Made by a program: the position numbers and the translations under genes. Below the pieces are notes generated by a model that made no database searches, had not been told where the DNA came from, and worked only from the letters and a program-made list of their open reading frames with translations. Of a stretch of DNA of 64,000 bases, positions 48,099-60,220 are shown in pieces. The stretch is from Hippophae tibetana (lineage: Eukaryota; Streptophyta; Magnoliopsida; Rosales; Elaeagnaceae). The stretch spans positions 20,548,669-20,612,668 of the forward strand of contig CM072805.1 in the NCBI GenBank assembly GCA_037013495.1, given 5' to 3'. Every line of letters begins with the position of its first letter. Position 1 is the first letter of the stretch.

Positions 48099-49195
48099 TG
48101 ATTGCCACACAAATTATGTGTGCAATGAATACGTAAGTATATGTATCGTAATAAGTAATATAATGATAAGAAAATATCATTCCTACGAAGATTATTTTAT
48201 TAGAAACTAATTTTTAAAACTAGAAAAAATAAAAATCAATTTTTTTGTGTTTTTATATTTTAAGGAAACAAAATTAAAATAACTAAAAGTAAATAGCAAT
48301 AATTAATTAAAAAAAATTGGTAACTAAGAAAATATATGAGAAAATATCTAAGAATACTTAATTTCCCAATTTTCTAAATATATGAATTGCTAAAATCCCC
48401 CCAATATAGTTATCAATTAATTACATTACCAATTGAATCTAACCTAACATGTATTCTTTTCTCAAGTAAACTACACGTCATATAGTGATTAATTTAATCA
48501 CATTCTCATGCCAATTAAATTACAAACTACTCATTAAGTTTATCAATTATGGATCATATACATAAGAATCAAATATTTCTCCCTAGAAACTATGCATGTT
48601 ATTTAATCAAGACAAACAATTAAATAATTCTTGCAAATATATTTAATTGTCTCTATAGATAAATTGTTGGCCAAACAATTAATAGCATAAAAATTAGATT
48701 AAATAATATAATTAAATTATAATTATAATTATAATTTGGGTAAATATTAGATCATCATAGTGCAACACATGGCATATAGAATTTGTTGGGCGAATCAGAG
48801 TGCGACACGTTGCAGGGGAGACCGATCTGAGTCAACACATGTTGAGTTAGTGTCACGCGACGTAACGTGATTCACAGCAACGGATGGCGTGGCGTATGGA
48901 TTGAACTTCATGTCGACAAGTGGCACACAGTGATCTACAATTCGTTGTCTCTGCTTGCGTGACATCTACATGGCTTACTGAGTCAGTTCTTTTGCTTATG
49001 TGGCAAGCCGCGTGGCAAATCTTGATTGACCATGCATTAAAAATACATAAAATTCCAAAAATTGTATTTTTATCCCTTTTTCACTAAAAAATTTATATTT
49101 TAATATATTTGACCCCAAAATTACTTTTTATTAAATAAAACAAATAAATATTAAGTAAAAAATACGCGAATTGCTCTACTTTCATAGAGTCAACA
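48099..49195 (-). mobile_element. Ty3/gypsy 5' LTR, copy D, with internal promoter deletion
   Basis: It runs from TGTTGACTCTATGAAAGTAG (49195) to GGCAATCA (48099) on the minus strand, 1097 bp. Compared with copy C it lacks about 375 bp, corresponding to C 35846-36220. That interval holds the TATA-like box and the transcribed leader with AATTTTGGTCAATTTTGG. The junction near 48755-48760 sits at an ATCAT word present on both sides of the missing DNA in the intact copies. The primer site follows at 48074-48092, proving that it is a 5' LTR. Confidence 0.8.
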
Positions 49196-50230
49196 CTCAA
49201 CACTCTATAAATTAATGAGATAATCACATAATTTTTCAACTAAGTATCAATGAATTCTAAAATCCTATTAAGCTCAATCTATTGAATATCTCACTTTAAA
49301 TTGTTTCTATTATTTTCATTTTTATTTTTTATTATTAATTTTATTTTAATTTATATAATTCTTCTCCTTTTGATATTATTGCTTATATTTATATATTCTA
49401 ATAGACTCATGCGCTTATGAGTAAATTTAAATTTTGTACTACAACTCAACATAAATAATATTAGCAAATTCATTCAGCTACATTGATTTGATTGTAATAT
49501 GATGTGCAATTAAATATATAACAGTTAAAATGGTCTAGTTCGATTTAATTGGTTTAAAGAATTTAAAAATCAAATCGGTTCAAAATAAATGATAAATCAA
49601 ATCAACTTGTAGGATATTATCCAATTTTCAATTCGACTCATGCAATATTTTCATTTTACATTCTTTAAATATTTAACACATTTTTGAAGTAAAATAAAAA
49701 ATATAAGAATAAATAAAAAATTTAACTTAATTATTTTGTATTTAATATTAAAAATATATCTTATTATATAATTATACATATATATGTATAATATTAATAT
49801 AAGTTTAACTTCAATTAAGTATATTTTTAAATTATAATAAGAATCTTCATACCGCACCTGATTAATTATGGAGAAAAAATCATTAAATTTTACAAATAAC
49901 TCTAAATTTAATTATCCATCAATAAAAGGCTAATTCTCAAGGCGTAATATGTGAACATATAAGTTTTTAGAGAGTAACTAAATTAGCCAACCTTCTATCT
50001 AAGTTTTCCCAGGACACTATCTTAAATGTCCCTGAGGTTTGGTATATCTACAATTATGTTCATGAGGTTTATAAAATATCAAAAATATCCTATTTATTTA
50101 ATGATGTTAATTTTTCATCTATTACTATTTAGATTACTATTCCTAGGTTTTGATATCAATTTCTACAGATCGATACAATTTTTAATCGGAGGTTAATATT
50201 AACCTAGTTGATAGTCTTTGTTTATTTATT
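49196..50230. other. AT-rich intergenic DNA at the edge of the viral insertion
   Basis: No gene recognised. Near 49990-50095 there are repeated phrases such as 'gtccctgaggtttggtat', known from ends of several plant repeats; related phrases occur beyond the right edge of the viral block (53745-53875). Confidence 0.4.
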
Positions 50231-50231
50231 G

Positions 50232-50445
50232 AAGGTAATAATTTGTTTAAAAAGCTTATTATTTTGCAGTATAAGTCTAATTTTCTTCTATATTCATTAC
50301 AATTGCATAGTATATTATGTTATTCATTATGTTGGTTGCTTAATTCTAATCCTGAATCTATTAATTGTATTTTAAAATTAAAAATTACTCTTTCCTTTGT
50401 TAAATCTAATAATTCTATTTTATGTACTAATGATTCGATGTTCAT
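50232..50445 (-). pseudogene. small caulimovirid ORF B
   Basis: It starts at ATG 50445, overlapping the stop of ORF A as ATGA. It is open for 41 codons to 50320 and, after one stop, continues in the same frame to about 50232. The sequence is Leu/Lys/Glu-rich and could form a coiled coil, as the second small protein of badnavirus-like genomes does. I cannot assign a function. Confidence 0.45.
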
Positions 50446-50789
50446 AGAGTATTATCTTGATAAATCATATATGTTGAATGTATATTATTTTGTTCTATTC
50501 GTAGTATACAAATAGATTTCTCTTGTGTACATACAGTGTATTTATAATCTTCAAAGAAGTAATATCTAAATATTAAGTTGTTGAATTCTTCTTCCTCTAT
50601 TCTCACATATTTTTGACTAAAATAGTCTTTTAATGTCCTTGAAATAGGATGGTCTATGGTGATTGTAATAGCTTTAATATAATCTGCATAAGTTTCATAA
50701 TCTTCATTTTTAAAATATTCGTTTAAATAATAAAGATAACCTTTATCAAATGTTTATAATAAAATTAGATTTTTATCTTTGATTTCCAT
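50442..50789 (-). pseudogene. small caulimovirid ORF A
   Basis: It starts at ATG 50789 and ends at the TGA of the ATGA overlap (50442-50445). The length is about 115 codons, with one in-frame stop near codon 12. The protein is rich in Tyr, Glu and Asp. ORFs of this size placed right after the intergenic region and coupled by ATGA are typical of badnavirus- and tungrovirus-like genomes; the sequence itself is not one I recognise. Confidence 0.45.
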
Positions 50790-51478
50790 TAGAATTATTA
50801 GTTATTTATTTCTAAAAATAATTTCCATTTTCTTGTTTTAGCAATCTTGTTGTAAGTAAATATTTAAACATTCAAAATTCTTAACTAGCTAAAATTTATA
50901 ATTATTATACTTGAATTTAATGGTTCCACCGCGGTCTTCCCTTTTGTTCGTCTTCTTTTGTTACACCTGTTATGCCTCAACTTTGCTTAAACCTCAACGC
51001 CACTTTTGGAAATGGTGAGCCTTCTACATCCGTACATAAATGGTGTCCAATAGTTGACTTACTAAAGAAGAGTAACTAAAGTCCATTTTATTCATACGAT
51101 AATAATTATTACAACTTAAGGCCAACTGAGAACCTTGAAAGAGGTGTTTAGCCACTCATAATTACTGGGTATAACATTATTGGTTTTGAGATTTCTAGAT
51201 AAATAGGTTTTTCTATGCTATAGTGTTTCAGAGTAGAGAGCTCTAGATTTTTATGTATTCGTGTGTGTCCTCTGAAATGATAATAAAGGTTCATTTTATA
51301 GAACAAGAAATCCTTGTTTACAAGAGTAAAATTATTATTTTACTCTTGTTTTAATAATTCATCTACTTTTCCACTTTAAAAGATAGTCACTACTTTTTTC
51401 CTTGGCACATACTGCCGACTAAGATGTAGGGTTTACAACTTTATTTCTTTTGTAGTCTTTTGCCGATAGTTTCTTTTC
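50790..51478 (-). promoter_or_regulatory. caulimovirid-type intergenic region with promoter
   Basis: On the minus strand CTATAAAATGAACC (TATA at 51300-51292) is followed about 30 bases later by CATTTCAGAGGACACACACG. The spacing and wording recall the 35S-type promoter and transcript start of caulimoviruses, where a TATA box precedes TTCATTTCATTTGGAGAGG. The long leader that follows carries several short uORF-like frames. The region separates ORF D (upstream) from ORF A (downstream), as expected around the origin of a circular viral genome. Activity in the host is unknown. Confidence 0.5.
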
Positions 51479-52570
51479 TTATTTTTCTTTGTCATTTTCT
51501 ATCGACAATTCTTTTGATGACGTTGATGATGACGCATCTTCATCTTCTTGGTCTTTGATGTAAATAATACATTTGTGGTCTTTGGTGGCTTTTCTAGCAG
51601 AGAAGCAGAATATCTTACTTGTTTCTTGACCAATTTCTAGGTTGTTGCAATTAAAATTAGTTTCATATTCGGTGATTTTTTCACCATCTTCTTCTGATAG
51701 AGCCATGCTACTGTGGGAAATGATGATGACTTTACTAGTTGAATAATTTACTTTAATCTCAGTAGAATTGTCAATATTCATAAGTTCATAGTAAATTTGG
51801 CTTAGCATTTGACCTCTTAATACATAGAGTTCTTATGTGTTGAATTCCTTTTCTCATAGTGCCCTTAGTTTTGAAACTTCTTTATTTATGTTGGAAATCC
51901 CTATCTTGATGAAGTGGTAGGGACTAATACTTCCTTCCTCATTCCAGTCCATTAATGAACTAAAAAATTTAAGATAAATAGGTTTATCACCTACTTAAAT
52001 TTTTCTTCTGAAAATCTTGATTGCTCTTTTAAAATTTTCTGGGAAATAATTTAACTTGCTTAAATTAATTCCTAGATATATATTTTCTATTAATCCTATA
52101 TGAAATGTTTTATACACAAATATTGGATTAGCTTCTTCCAATATATTGAATTTGCTTCATGTAGGAAATTCTTTGTCTGTAGTATAGAATTTCATATCTT
52201 CAATATGTTCTTGTGTAAATTTTTTGGTCAAAATATAGAGACTCAACCATTGTAGTTTGGTGAGGTTTCTATATTGGTTCTTTTCATCTTCAATAATTGG
52301 AGTAGTTCTAGGATATGTCTCCCTAAATAGTACTGAATGTTTTACTATTTTTTATGTCTCTAGAGGAGATGTTTCCCTAAATAGCACTAGAGGCCTTGCT
52401 ATCTTTCCAAGATTTGTCAATCTGCTTGGAGCTATTGGTTGTTGTTGTAGTGTTGTAGAATAATTTCTTACTACCTCTGGAGTTATTAGTTTTGGTGTTT
52501 TATAGTTGGCATAACTATCTTCAGTTTCTATTCTGTTGGTCAAGGCTCTATGAGTTACTCCACTAATTTC
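51479..52570 (-). pseudogene. caulimovirid ORF D, unassigned, broken
   Basis: The minus-strand frame is open in pieces (52543-52352, 51808-51479) and linked by stretches with stops (for example near 52150, 52000 and 51835). Recognisable phrases include FHIGLIENIYLG, KLNYFPENFKRAIKI and KFFSSLMDWNEEGSISPYHF. The C-terminus is acidic and Ser-rich. It lies downstream of the movement protein and upstream of the intergenic region. I suspect a structural (coat-region) protein of a petuvirus/florendovirus-like or cavemovirus-like virus, but this is inference. Confidence 0.4.
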
Positions 52571-52909
52571 TATAATAGATTTGCTAGCTTCTGCCTAGTT
52601 ATTATAAATTCCTGGTTTTTGGCCATTATAGACCACATAAACTTTTTATGTTCTTCTTTTTCTGCCTCATCTGCCCAATTGAGCTTTGTGGTTTCAGAAG
52701 TTTTTTGTGAACTGTTAGATTCTTCCTTTTTAATGGAGATTCCTCGTTTGAGTTTCTGGTCTTTAGAGGTTGTTTTGAACAATTAAGTTCTTCATGTTTC
52801 TTTTCAGTCTCCATAAGAGATTTCTCGAGATATAGCAACTCGAGTTGTTCCTGTAGGATTTTTATCTTTTTTTTTCTTTTATCTTGATTTTGATATCAAG
52901 ATGTTCCAT
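52570..52909 (-). pseudogene. caulimovirid ORF C, coiled-coil protein, frameshifted
   Basis: ATG 52909 overlaps the end of the movement-protein frame by 14 bases. The first 40 residues are highly charged and Leu/Lys/Glu-rich, a likely coiled coil. A frame change in the middle separates the pieces 52909-52626 and 52782-52570. Short coiled-coil proteins of this kind are often virion-associated in caulimovirids. Function inferred from position only. Confidence 0.4.
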
Positions 52910-53735
52910 TCCTGAAAGCATAAAAATAGTTAGAGGTGCTTCTTGTTATTAAGAGTTTTTCTTTAATATCTAATTTCCATTCTTTTGGTATTTCAAAGTT
53001 TGTTAGTATTTCTGGTTTTATTATTTGTCCAAGTTCCTTAAAAGTTTTGTCTATTTCTATAAATTCATTTTGTACATATATTGAACTATTATGACTATTT
53101 GTTAAAGAATATGCTACTCGATAGTGTATTGAAAATGAATGATTTCTTTCTTTCATTAAATCTTCTTTTTCAAGTTCATAAGCTAAACTTAATACTTGAT
53201 TTAGATTTTCATCATGTATATTTATAGCAAATCCAGGATATGCTATAAATTTTTACTTTTGGTATCCTAAATTACCATGGATCATTCCTAATAAGACATC
53301 TTGCCTATTTATTATTTTGTTATCTAGTAATGTTATTTTTATTGGTGTACCTATTCCTTCTCTAAAATGAGTCTTTATTAATATTTGAATTCCTCCTAAA
53401 TAGATATATTCATTTTTTTCTTTATCTTTATGAGAAATTTTTGATAGCTTGTTTAATATAGTTTCTTTATCAATTAATGGTATATTATATCTCCCTTTTG
53501 CACCTGTAATCTTAATACTCATTTCTTTATTACTTATGCCATAATAGATTATATTTTTTCTAGGGAATAATTTTTTTAATAAAAATGATGGGTCTTTAAA
53601 TCCATCTCATTCTTTAAGATTTAATTTTGCTTTTTGAATTTCTTTTTATTTATTATCATTTCTTGTGAAAAACATTCTTAGATGTCTTCTGTTTCTATGT
53701 ATATTATTTCTTAGTTTATTTTGGAATTTTTTTTA
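52896..53735 (-). pseudogene. endogenous caulimovirid movement protein
   Basis: The minus-strand frame has the 30K-type movement protein core of Caulimoviridae: THFREGIGTPIKI, then LLDNKIINRQDVLLGMI and HGNLGYQK. It is followed by YPGFAINI and, in the C-terminal half, NHSFSIHYRVAYSLTNSHN. Such proteins form tubules through plasmodesmata for cell-to-cell spread. Open pieces are 53522-53253 and 53156-52896. They are separated by a single stop (about 53247), and two more stops lie in the N-terminal part (about 53656 and 53613). Otherwise the frame is well preserved. No reverse transcriptase is found nearby, so the insertion is partial. Confidence 0.75.
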
Positions 53736-53739
53736 TTAA

Positions 53740-56390
53740 ACTTTAGGGGTATTTTTGATAAGTGTTAGATTTAACTTGTTATGTTTTCAGGAATATTTTT
53801 GAATTTTTTAAAACCTTGGGGATAGTTTTGAAAATTTATTAAATCTCGGGGGTATTTTTGATCTTTTTTCAAGTTTCCCTAGTTTTGGATTTTCTTTGTT
53901 AAGGAAATTACTTAAATATCCTTAAAAACATTATATGTGGTTTCATCTTCAACCTAGATCCGTGTCGCTTCTCATTTCCTCTCTCTTTCAGTTTTCTTTT
54001 ACTAAATGCACATTTTGTATTTCGTCTTAATTAATGAATTTTATTTCTAAGCTACAAAACCTTCAACCTCAACTTTTGTCTTCCTTCTATTCTGTTTTAT
54101 GATATTATCTAAAATTATTATCTTCTCTAAAAATAATGTTTACCTTATATTGAAGTCAATTTGAATTGACCTAAGTCAAGTTAAAAAATAAAAAACAAAA
54201 ATAGACCCAATGACAAATTTAAAGTATTTTTTTAATTTTGAATGTCGTAAACATTAAAGTTCTTAGACGACTCCAATATCTTTTTACCTTCTTTCATCCC
54301 ACGATTTTATCTGGTCCTAAATAAGTTGAATTTTGTTGCAATAAAAGATGATCGAAATAAGATAGTCATAGTCATGTACCCTTCTCTTTATAAGAGAGTG
54401 AGACTTAGAGAGAAAATTCTCTATTTTTCTTAAATTTTTCTTTTCCTTTCCAAACTTTCTTTATTGTGCTTTCACTTTGAGACCTTTCATGGTTCGATCT
54501 TGAGAATTTTATAGCAAATTGTCCTTTTTTTCCTTCTATTATCTGCACCATTATGTTTCTTTATATTTCAATTGAAATAAAAAATGTATATCTTACATAA
54601 ACTTGAGTTTATTTAGTAAATAATGAAGATCATGAAGTCTCTTTTTCGAGAAGCTGTCAATATGATTATCTTGAATATGAACGTAATAAAAAAATGAATT
54701 TAGTCATAAATAACTAATTGGATATGAAAGATTTTTAGTGTTTTATAACCACAAATACAATTAGATATTTTTGTTTAATATTTTACGAAGAATCATGGTA
54801 TTAATTTATTCAACAAACACTGAGGTGAATAGAATACAAAGCAAGTAAAAAAGATTCAAGAGTATTCTATTTAATATTTTTAATGAGTTTATGGTTTAAA
54901 TTTATCTTATCTTATTTAAATCTCATTTAAAGTTGTTTGTAATGGGCTCATGATTCTTATAAATAATCATATTTTATTTTTTATTTATTTTGTAATTTTA
55001 CTCATCAATTAAGCTCATTTGAGATAAATGAGATATCCTATTATAATATCATTTTATTTTCATCCCAATTTACCAAAAAAAATACTTAAGACAAGATAGG
55101 ATAGATTTATAAAATTCATTGATTGTATCATAGACTAATGTGACATCACATTCCAATTAACACCTCTAATTTGATGTATTTAAAACACTAGACTTTGTAT
55201 CATATTGTACTTTTGGTTCATGGTTAAATGATATTTTCAACTTTATTATATATATATATATATACATAAAAATGTTTTAATCTTATACAACTATGAATAT
55301 AATAATAATGTGATTAAAATATATTAATCTAAAATAAAATGATAGAATATGTTTAAGTTGTAAAAGTAAATCGATTCTGTTGAAATCTTTTCAAAAAGAA
55401 AGATAAAAATATACCTTGCTCACTTTACTTTAACAAATTAAATATATTGATTACCTTGCTTTAAATTTATGTATTTGAGTGTAACTTTATTTTTCATTTT
55501 TTCTTCTTCTTTTCAATTTTTTAAGAAAAAAAATTTAAATATATATCGATTCTTTTTAATAAAGTTTAATTAGATCCAAATTAAGTTTTTTCAAAAAACA
55601 AATGATAAAATAACTTAAATTTGATAAAAATGATTAAAGTATCTAAAATTGTAATAATAAAATGACTAAAATATATTAATTTTAATAAATATAATAAATA
55701 TATTTAATTTATAAAAATAAAATAATCAAAATATCATTGTGATAATTTTGATAACACTAAAGAATAATGGGCTTCATAATTAGGGACGTGGATGTGGGAA
55801 GTTTCTTACCTGTGTAAAGTCTAAACTTAACACACGTATAATGAAATATTTTTAATATTAATTTTTATTAATAATATTAAATCTATTAGTAAAAAATAAT
55901 AATTTCAAATCATCACAAATAAGTAAGAAAAAACAATAATATAATTAAGGTAGGTTTGGGAATTTCAAAAAAAAAAACAAAATTCTTCTTTTGAATTTTT
56001 CAAAACTCTAAAAATAGGGTTACTTAGGTAAAATTTGTGCTTATTTAGTAGCACTCCAACTTTTATTTATTTTAAAACAAAGCCAAGGCATACGAAGGGA
56101 TGATGAGAGAATATTGAAATAATAAATAATTAATATTTAATCATAATATCAAGAATATTGTTATAATAAAATTATTATTATTATTATTATATAAGTAATT
56201 TTATTTATCATTAAATAATTTAAAATATAAAATTTGATTGATCTCGATTGTCAATAAAATAAATTTTAAATTCCCGTAAACTTTGACTCTTTAATAAATT
56301 TATCTACATTTCATATTTAATTATTGATTAAATATAAAGTTAAAGATATTAAAAGATAGAATAATTAAAAAAAAATCAACTATTAATATA
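53740..56390. other. AT-rich intergenic DNA
   Basis: The first 140 bases repeat a phrase like 'gggggtatttttgat' about three times. Near 54390 a 'tctctttataagagagtgag' sequence looks promoter-like, but no reading frame follows. A (TA)n lies at 55247-55263 and an ATT run near 56170. No gene recognised. Confidence 0.45.
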
Positions 56391-56440
56391 TAATGAATTA
56401 AATTATATATTTATTGTGATCTAAAACAGTTTTTTTGAGA

Positions 56441-58275
56441 TCAATTACAAGTAAAACAATAACAATTACATTTCCGCCACAACCTCTTTTGTTATTCTTG
56501 GCAGCCTTTGTTACAATATGATGGTCATCCACATGCCATATTGGTTTGTTGTCTGCATTTATAACTTCTTTTACAGTCATCGTATCTACCCGTAAATCCA
56601 ACTACACCCAACCCTGCATGCCCAAAAACAATATATATCATATTTTCTCGTGATAATATTAATAAACATTTTTACATATTTAATAATTAATTTACTATTT
56701 TAAAAAATATTTTAATGTTAAATTTAAACAGAACTAATATAATACATTACATAAATGTATAAAGACTTTTGGTATAATATCTAATACAATACAACTAAAA
56801 AATTTAATCTTTATAATTATTGATTGACTCAAATCGTATGATGTTGCTATTTCTTAATAGTATATAAATAGACAATAAAAATAAAAATAAATTAATTTTT
56901 TTCATATGTAAATTAAATCATAAAAATAAAATAAATATCCATTAACTTTCAATTTGGTATTTTGTAGACATGTGCGGAGGATTAATACAAAATATAAAAT
57001 TAAGATGTTATATATTTTTTAATTATAATAACATAAATAAAGTTTTATTTATATATATTTTTAACAATTTATTTATACATATATAATATATATCAAATAA
57101 ATAATTAATATATATTTTTGTTTTGTTACCATTAATAGAAAGTTTTTCTCAAATGAACAAATAACATAAATATATATTTTTAGTTAAGCATTAAAAGAAA
57201 TTATTAAATAACATATACACCTAATATACAAAAGTATAAAAAAAATTAAAAAATACACATGAAAAAGTAAACATATTCAATTAAACTTTGTTATAAAATA
57301 ATTAGGAAAAATGCTTAAAATAAAATTACAATTTTTAACTGAATTAAAGATGAGATTTGATAACGTATTAATAATTATTTTTAAGAAAAAATAATGAAAT
57401 AAAATGAAAAGTTTAAAATTTTGTATATTTATTTATAAAAAACAAATAAACATATCCGATATAAAATTTGAAAATTAAAATAGATATTTTTAATAATAAA
57501 AATAAATTCGATTTTAATTAATTTATTACTTAAAATATTAAATAGTTAAACCTATATATTTTATATTTATTTAAATAATAAAACTAATATTTAAATATAA
57601 TGTTAAATAGCATTGAATTATATATATTAATTTCAATATCTTTTAATTTTTTTTTGTCACAATATCATATTTTTAAAAATAAAGCAAATTTATAAATAAT
57701 ATTTGTACCACCGAATTAAATTTTGTATCAATTCTAACATCAAATTATAAAAAAAAAATTTATTTATACGATTGTGTTAATTTTATATCCATTGAGATGT
57801 CAAAAATTAAAAAAAATAATAAATCTATTATTCATCGTTTTTTCACATATTCTTATTGACTATTCATCAAAGCAATGGATGTAAAAGTAATAGAATATGA
57901 ATAAAATATTTTTTATAGTTAAATATAGAAACGTGATAAAATTTAATTTAATGATATAAATAATACATTGAATTATATATTTTTATAATTAAAATTATAT
58001 ATAATAGATTTGTGAAAAAAACAAAAAATTAGAACTATTTAAATGTAGCCTAAAGCAACTGTCTTATCACATAAAGTACGAGCCTCTTGTTAGTAGAATA
58101 ACCATATGCTTAATTTTCACATTTAGTAATATAACAGTCACTTCGTTAAAATTAAACTTATTTAGAATTATTTAAGTTTAATTTTCAAAATTAAAGTTAA
58201 TTTACCTTCATTGATAAGAAGCACACATATAACAAGAATTACAATTGATAGCATGTAGTTTGGTGATCGCGACAT
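56441..58275 (-). pseudogene. defensin-like peptide pseudogene with disrupted promoter
   Basis: Exon 1 (58275-58206) is 70 nt, like the intact paralogue, and encodes a good signal peptide (MSRSPNYM, LSIVILVICVLLI). The donor and phase-1 acceptor (exon 2 from 56613) are preserved, but the intron is 1592 bp against 202 bp in the paralogue, apparently from AT-rich expansion. Exon 2 keeps the first cysteines (DDCKRSYKCRQ, MACG) and then hits a TGA. A second stop and compensating one-base shifts follow before the terminal CNCYC-like cysteines. It lies in the same orientation as the intact gene. A solo LTR begins 37 bp upstream of the ATG, so the gene is defective in both promoter and coding region. 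Confidence 0.75.
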
Positions 58276-58311
58276 CTCTCTATCTCAAAGAATGAAATGT
58301 GTTTTGTTGGT

Positions 58312-59849
58312 TGATGAATATATAAAAATAGAATCATTATTATATTTTTTTCTTAATATTTATTTATTTTATTCAATAAATAATATTTTTATAACTAAAA
58401 ATATTAAAATATAAATTATTTATTGAAAATGTGTAAAATATAATTTTTAGAATTTTTTGGGATTTTTTTGAAATTTTTATGAATTTTTTTATAAATTTTT
58501 TTATGAATTTTTAACGCATGATCAATCAAAAACTATCACATGGCCTGCCACGCAAGTAGTTGAGCTGATTTGATAAGCCATGTGGAAGCCATGCAAGCAT
58601 GAAGAGCGAATCACGTTACGTTGCATGTGAGGACGATAAAACACGTGCCACGTATCATAACTGTATTCAATCTGAGTTTGGAGATCGGTTAATGTGTCAT
58701 GCCATGTGTCGCTGACTTAGCAAACATTGACTCTGACCGATCTCCCCTACCACACGTCGCTCCTTGATTTGTACAATGAATTTTCTGATGCCATGTGTCG
58801 CGTTATGATTGGTTTTAGCTATCAATTTTACTTGTTTTGATCGTAGCTCTTGATCTGAAACTGATCTAATCGTCCAAATCGCACCTGAGTAATATTTAAG
58901 CACATAATCATTCCATAAACCTTAACTGGCCTCAATTAGCATAATTTTGGTCAAGTTTGGAACTACAAAGAGAGAAAAATACAGAAAAATACAGAAAAAT
59001 TCAAGAGATGATACAATTTTGGTGAAAATTCAAGAGAAGATTAATTTTACACTTCAAGAGATTGATTGCATCTATTCTTCTACTCTTTTTTGTATTTTTT
59101 TTATGTTTTTCTTTATAAAAAATATGAGTTTTATGAATACAATTATGTGTAGTTAATTTATTAATCTAAGAATCTTATTAACCCAATTTTTACCATACGA
59201 TGATCTAATATTTTACTCAAATTATAATTATAATTTAATTATATTATTTAATCCAATTTTTATGCTATTAATTATTTTGTCAACAATTTATCTTTAGAAA
59301 CAATTAAATAGATTTAAGAGAATTATTTAATTGTTTATCTTGATTAAATAACATGCATAGTTTCTAGGCAGAGATATATGATTCTTATGTTTGTGATATA
59401 TAATTGATGAACTTAATGAGTAGTATGCAATTTAATTGGTATGAGAGTGTAATTAAATTAATTATTATATGATGTATAGTTTACTTGAGAGAGAAATACA
59501 TACTAGGTTAGATTCAATTGATCATGTAATTAATTAATAATTATATTTGAGAGATTTTAACTATTTACATGTTTAGAAAATTAAGGGATTAAGTATTCTT
59601 ACATAGTTTCTCATATATCTTCTTAGTTACAAAATCTAATTTAATTAATTATTATTTCTTACTTTTAGTTATTTTAATTTTGCTTCATTAAAATATAAAA
59701 AAACACAAAAATATTAATATTTTTTTAAGTTTTAAAAATTAGTTTATAATAAAATAATCTCTGTAGAAACAATTTTTTTTATCATTATATTATTTATTGC
59801 GATACATATACTTGCGTATTCATTACACACACTTCATGTGTATCTATTA
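58312..59849 (+). mobile_element. Ty3/gypsy solo LTR, copy E, with 5-bp target duplication
   Basis: It runs from TGATGAATATATAAAAATAG to ATCTATTA, 1538 bp, and aligns with copy C throughout. It is flanked by TTGGT at 58307-58311 and again at 59850-59854, the 5-bp target duplication expected for Ty3 elements. No internal sequence is present, so it is a solo LTR produced by LTR-LTR recombination. The last dinucleotide, CA in C and D, is TA here, consistent with decay. Confidence 0.85.
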
Positions 59850-60220
59850 TTGGTATTTATAACCCGAGTTTCAATACTACCATTAAGCACAAGTGTTAAT
59901 TATTAGGATTACTTTATTAATTTATGAAGTATTATTTATTATTTTTTAAATATATTATTAATCAATTAAATTATTTATTTAATTTTTTTTAAAAAATAAT
60001 TATCATTAACCTTAAATTTTATTATTATGAAATACTATTTCTATCACATAATTTCTTTTAATTTAATATATAAAATAAATGTTTAAATTATTGTGATTAT
60101 TTATTTGCCTTCCATGTGAAAGCAGCTTCGCACATCTTAAAGAGTCACCGTTCTTTCAGGCGCATTAAAAACCTGTATCATCCATTCCCTTCCGTATACT
60201 AAGGAATAAATTTAATAGAA
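59850..60220 (-). promoter_or_regulatory. displaced promoter of the defensin-like pseudogene
   Basis: Immediately right of the LTR, the TATA context (minus strand GGTTATAAATACCAA, 59850-59864) matches that of the intact gene. Further on, 60106-60215 matches the upstream block of the relic at 17371-17470, including 'tgccttccatgtg' and 'caggcgcattaa'. The LTR thus separates this promoter from its gene. Confidence 0.65.

Noticed and set aside
56398-56601. 67-codon minus-strand frame
   Set aside because: It is an out-of-frame reading of the second exon of the defensin-like pseudogene.
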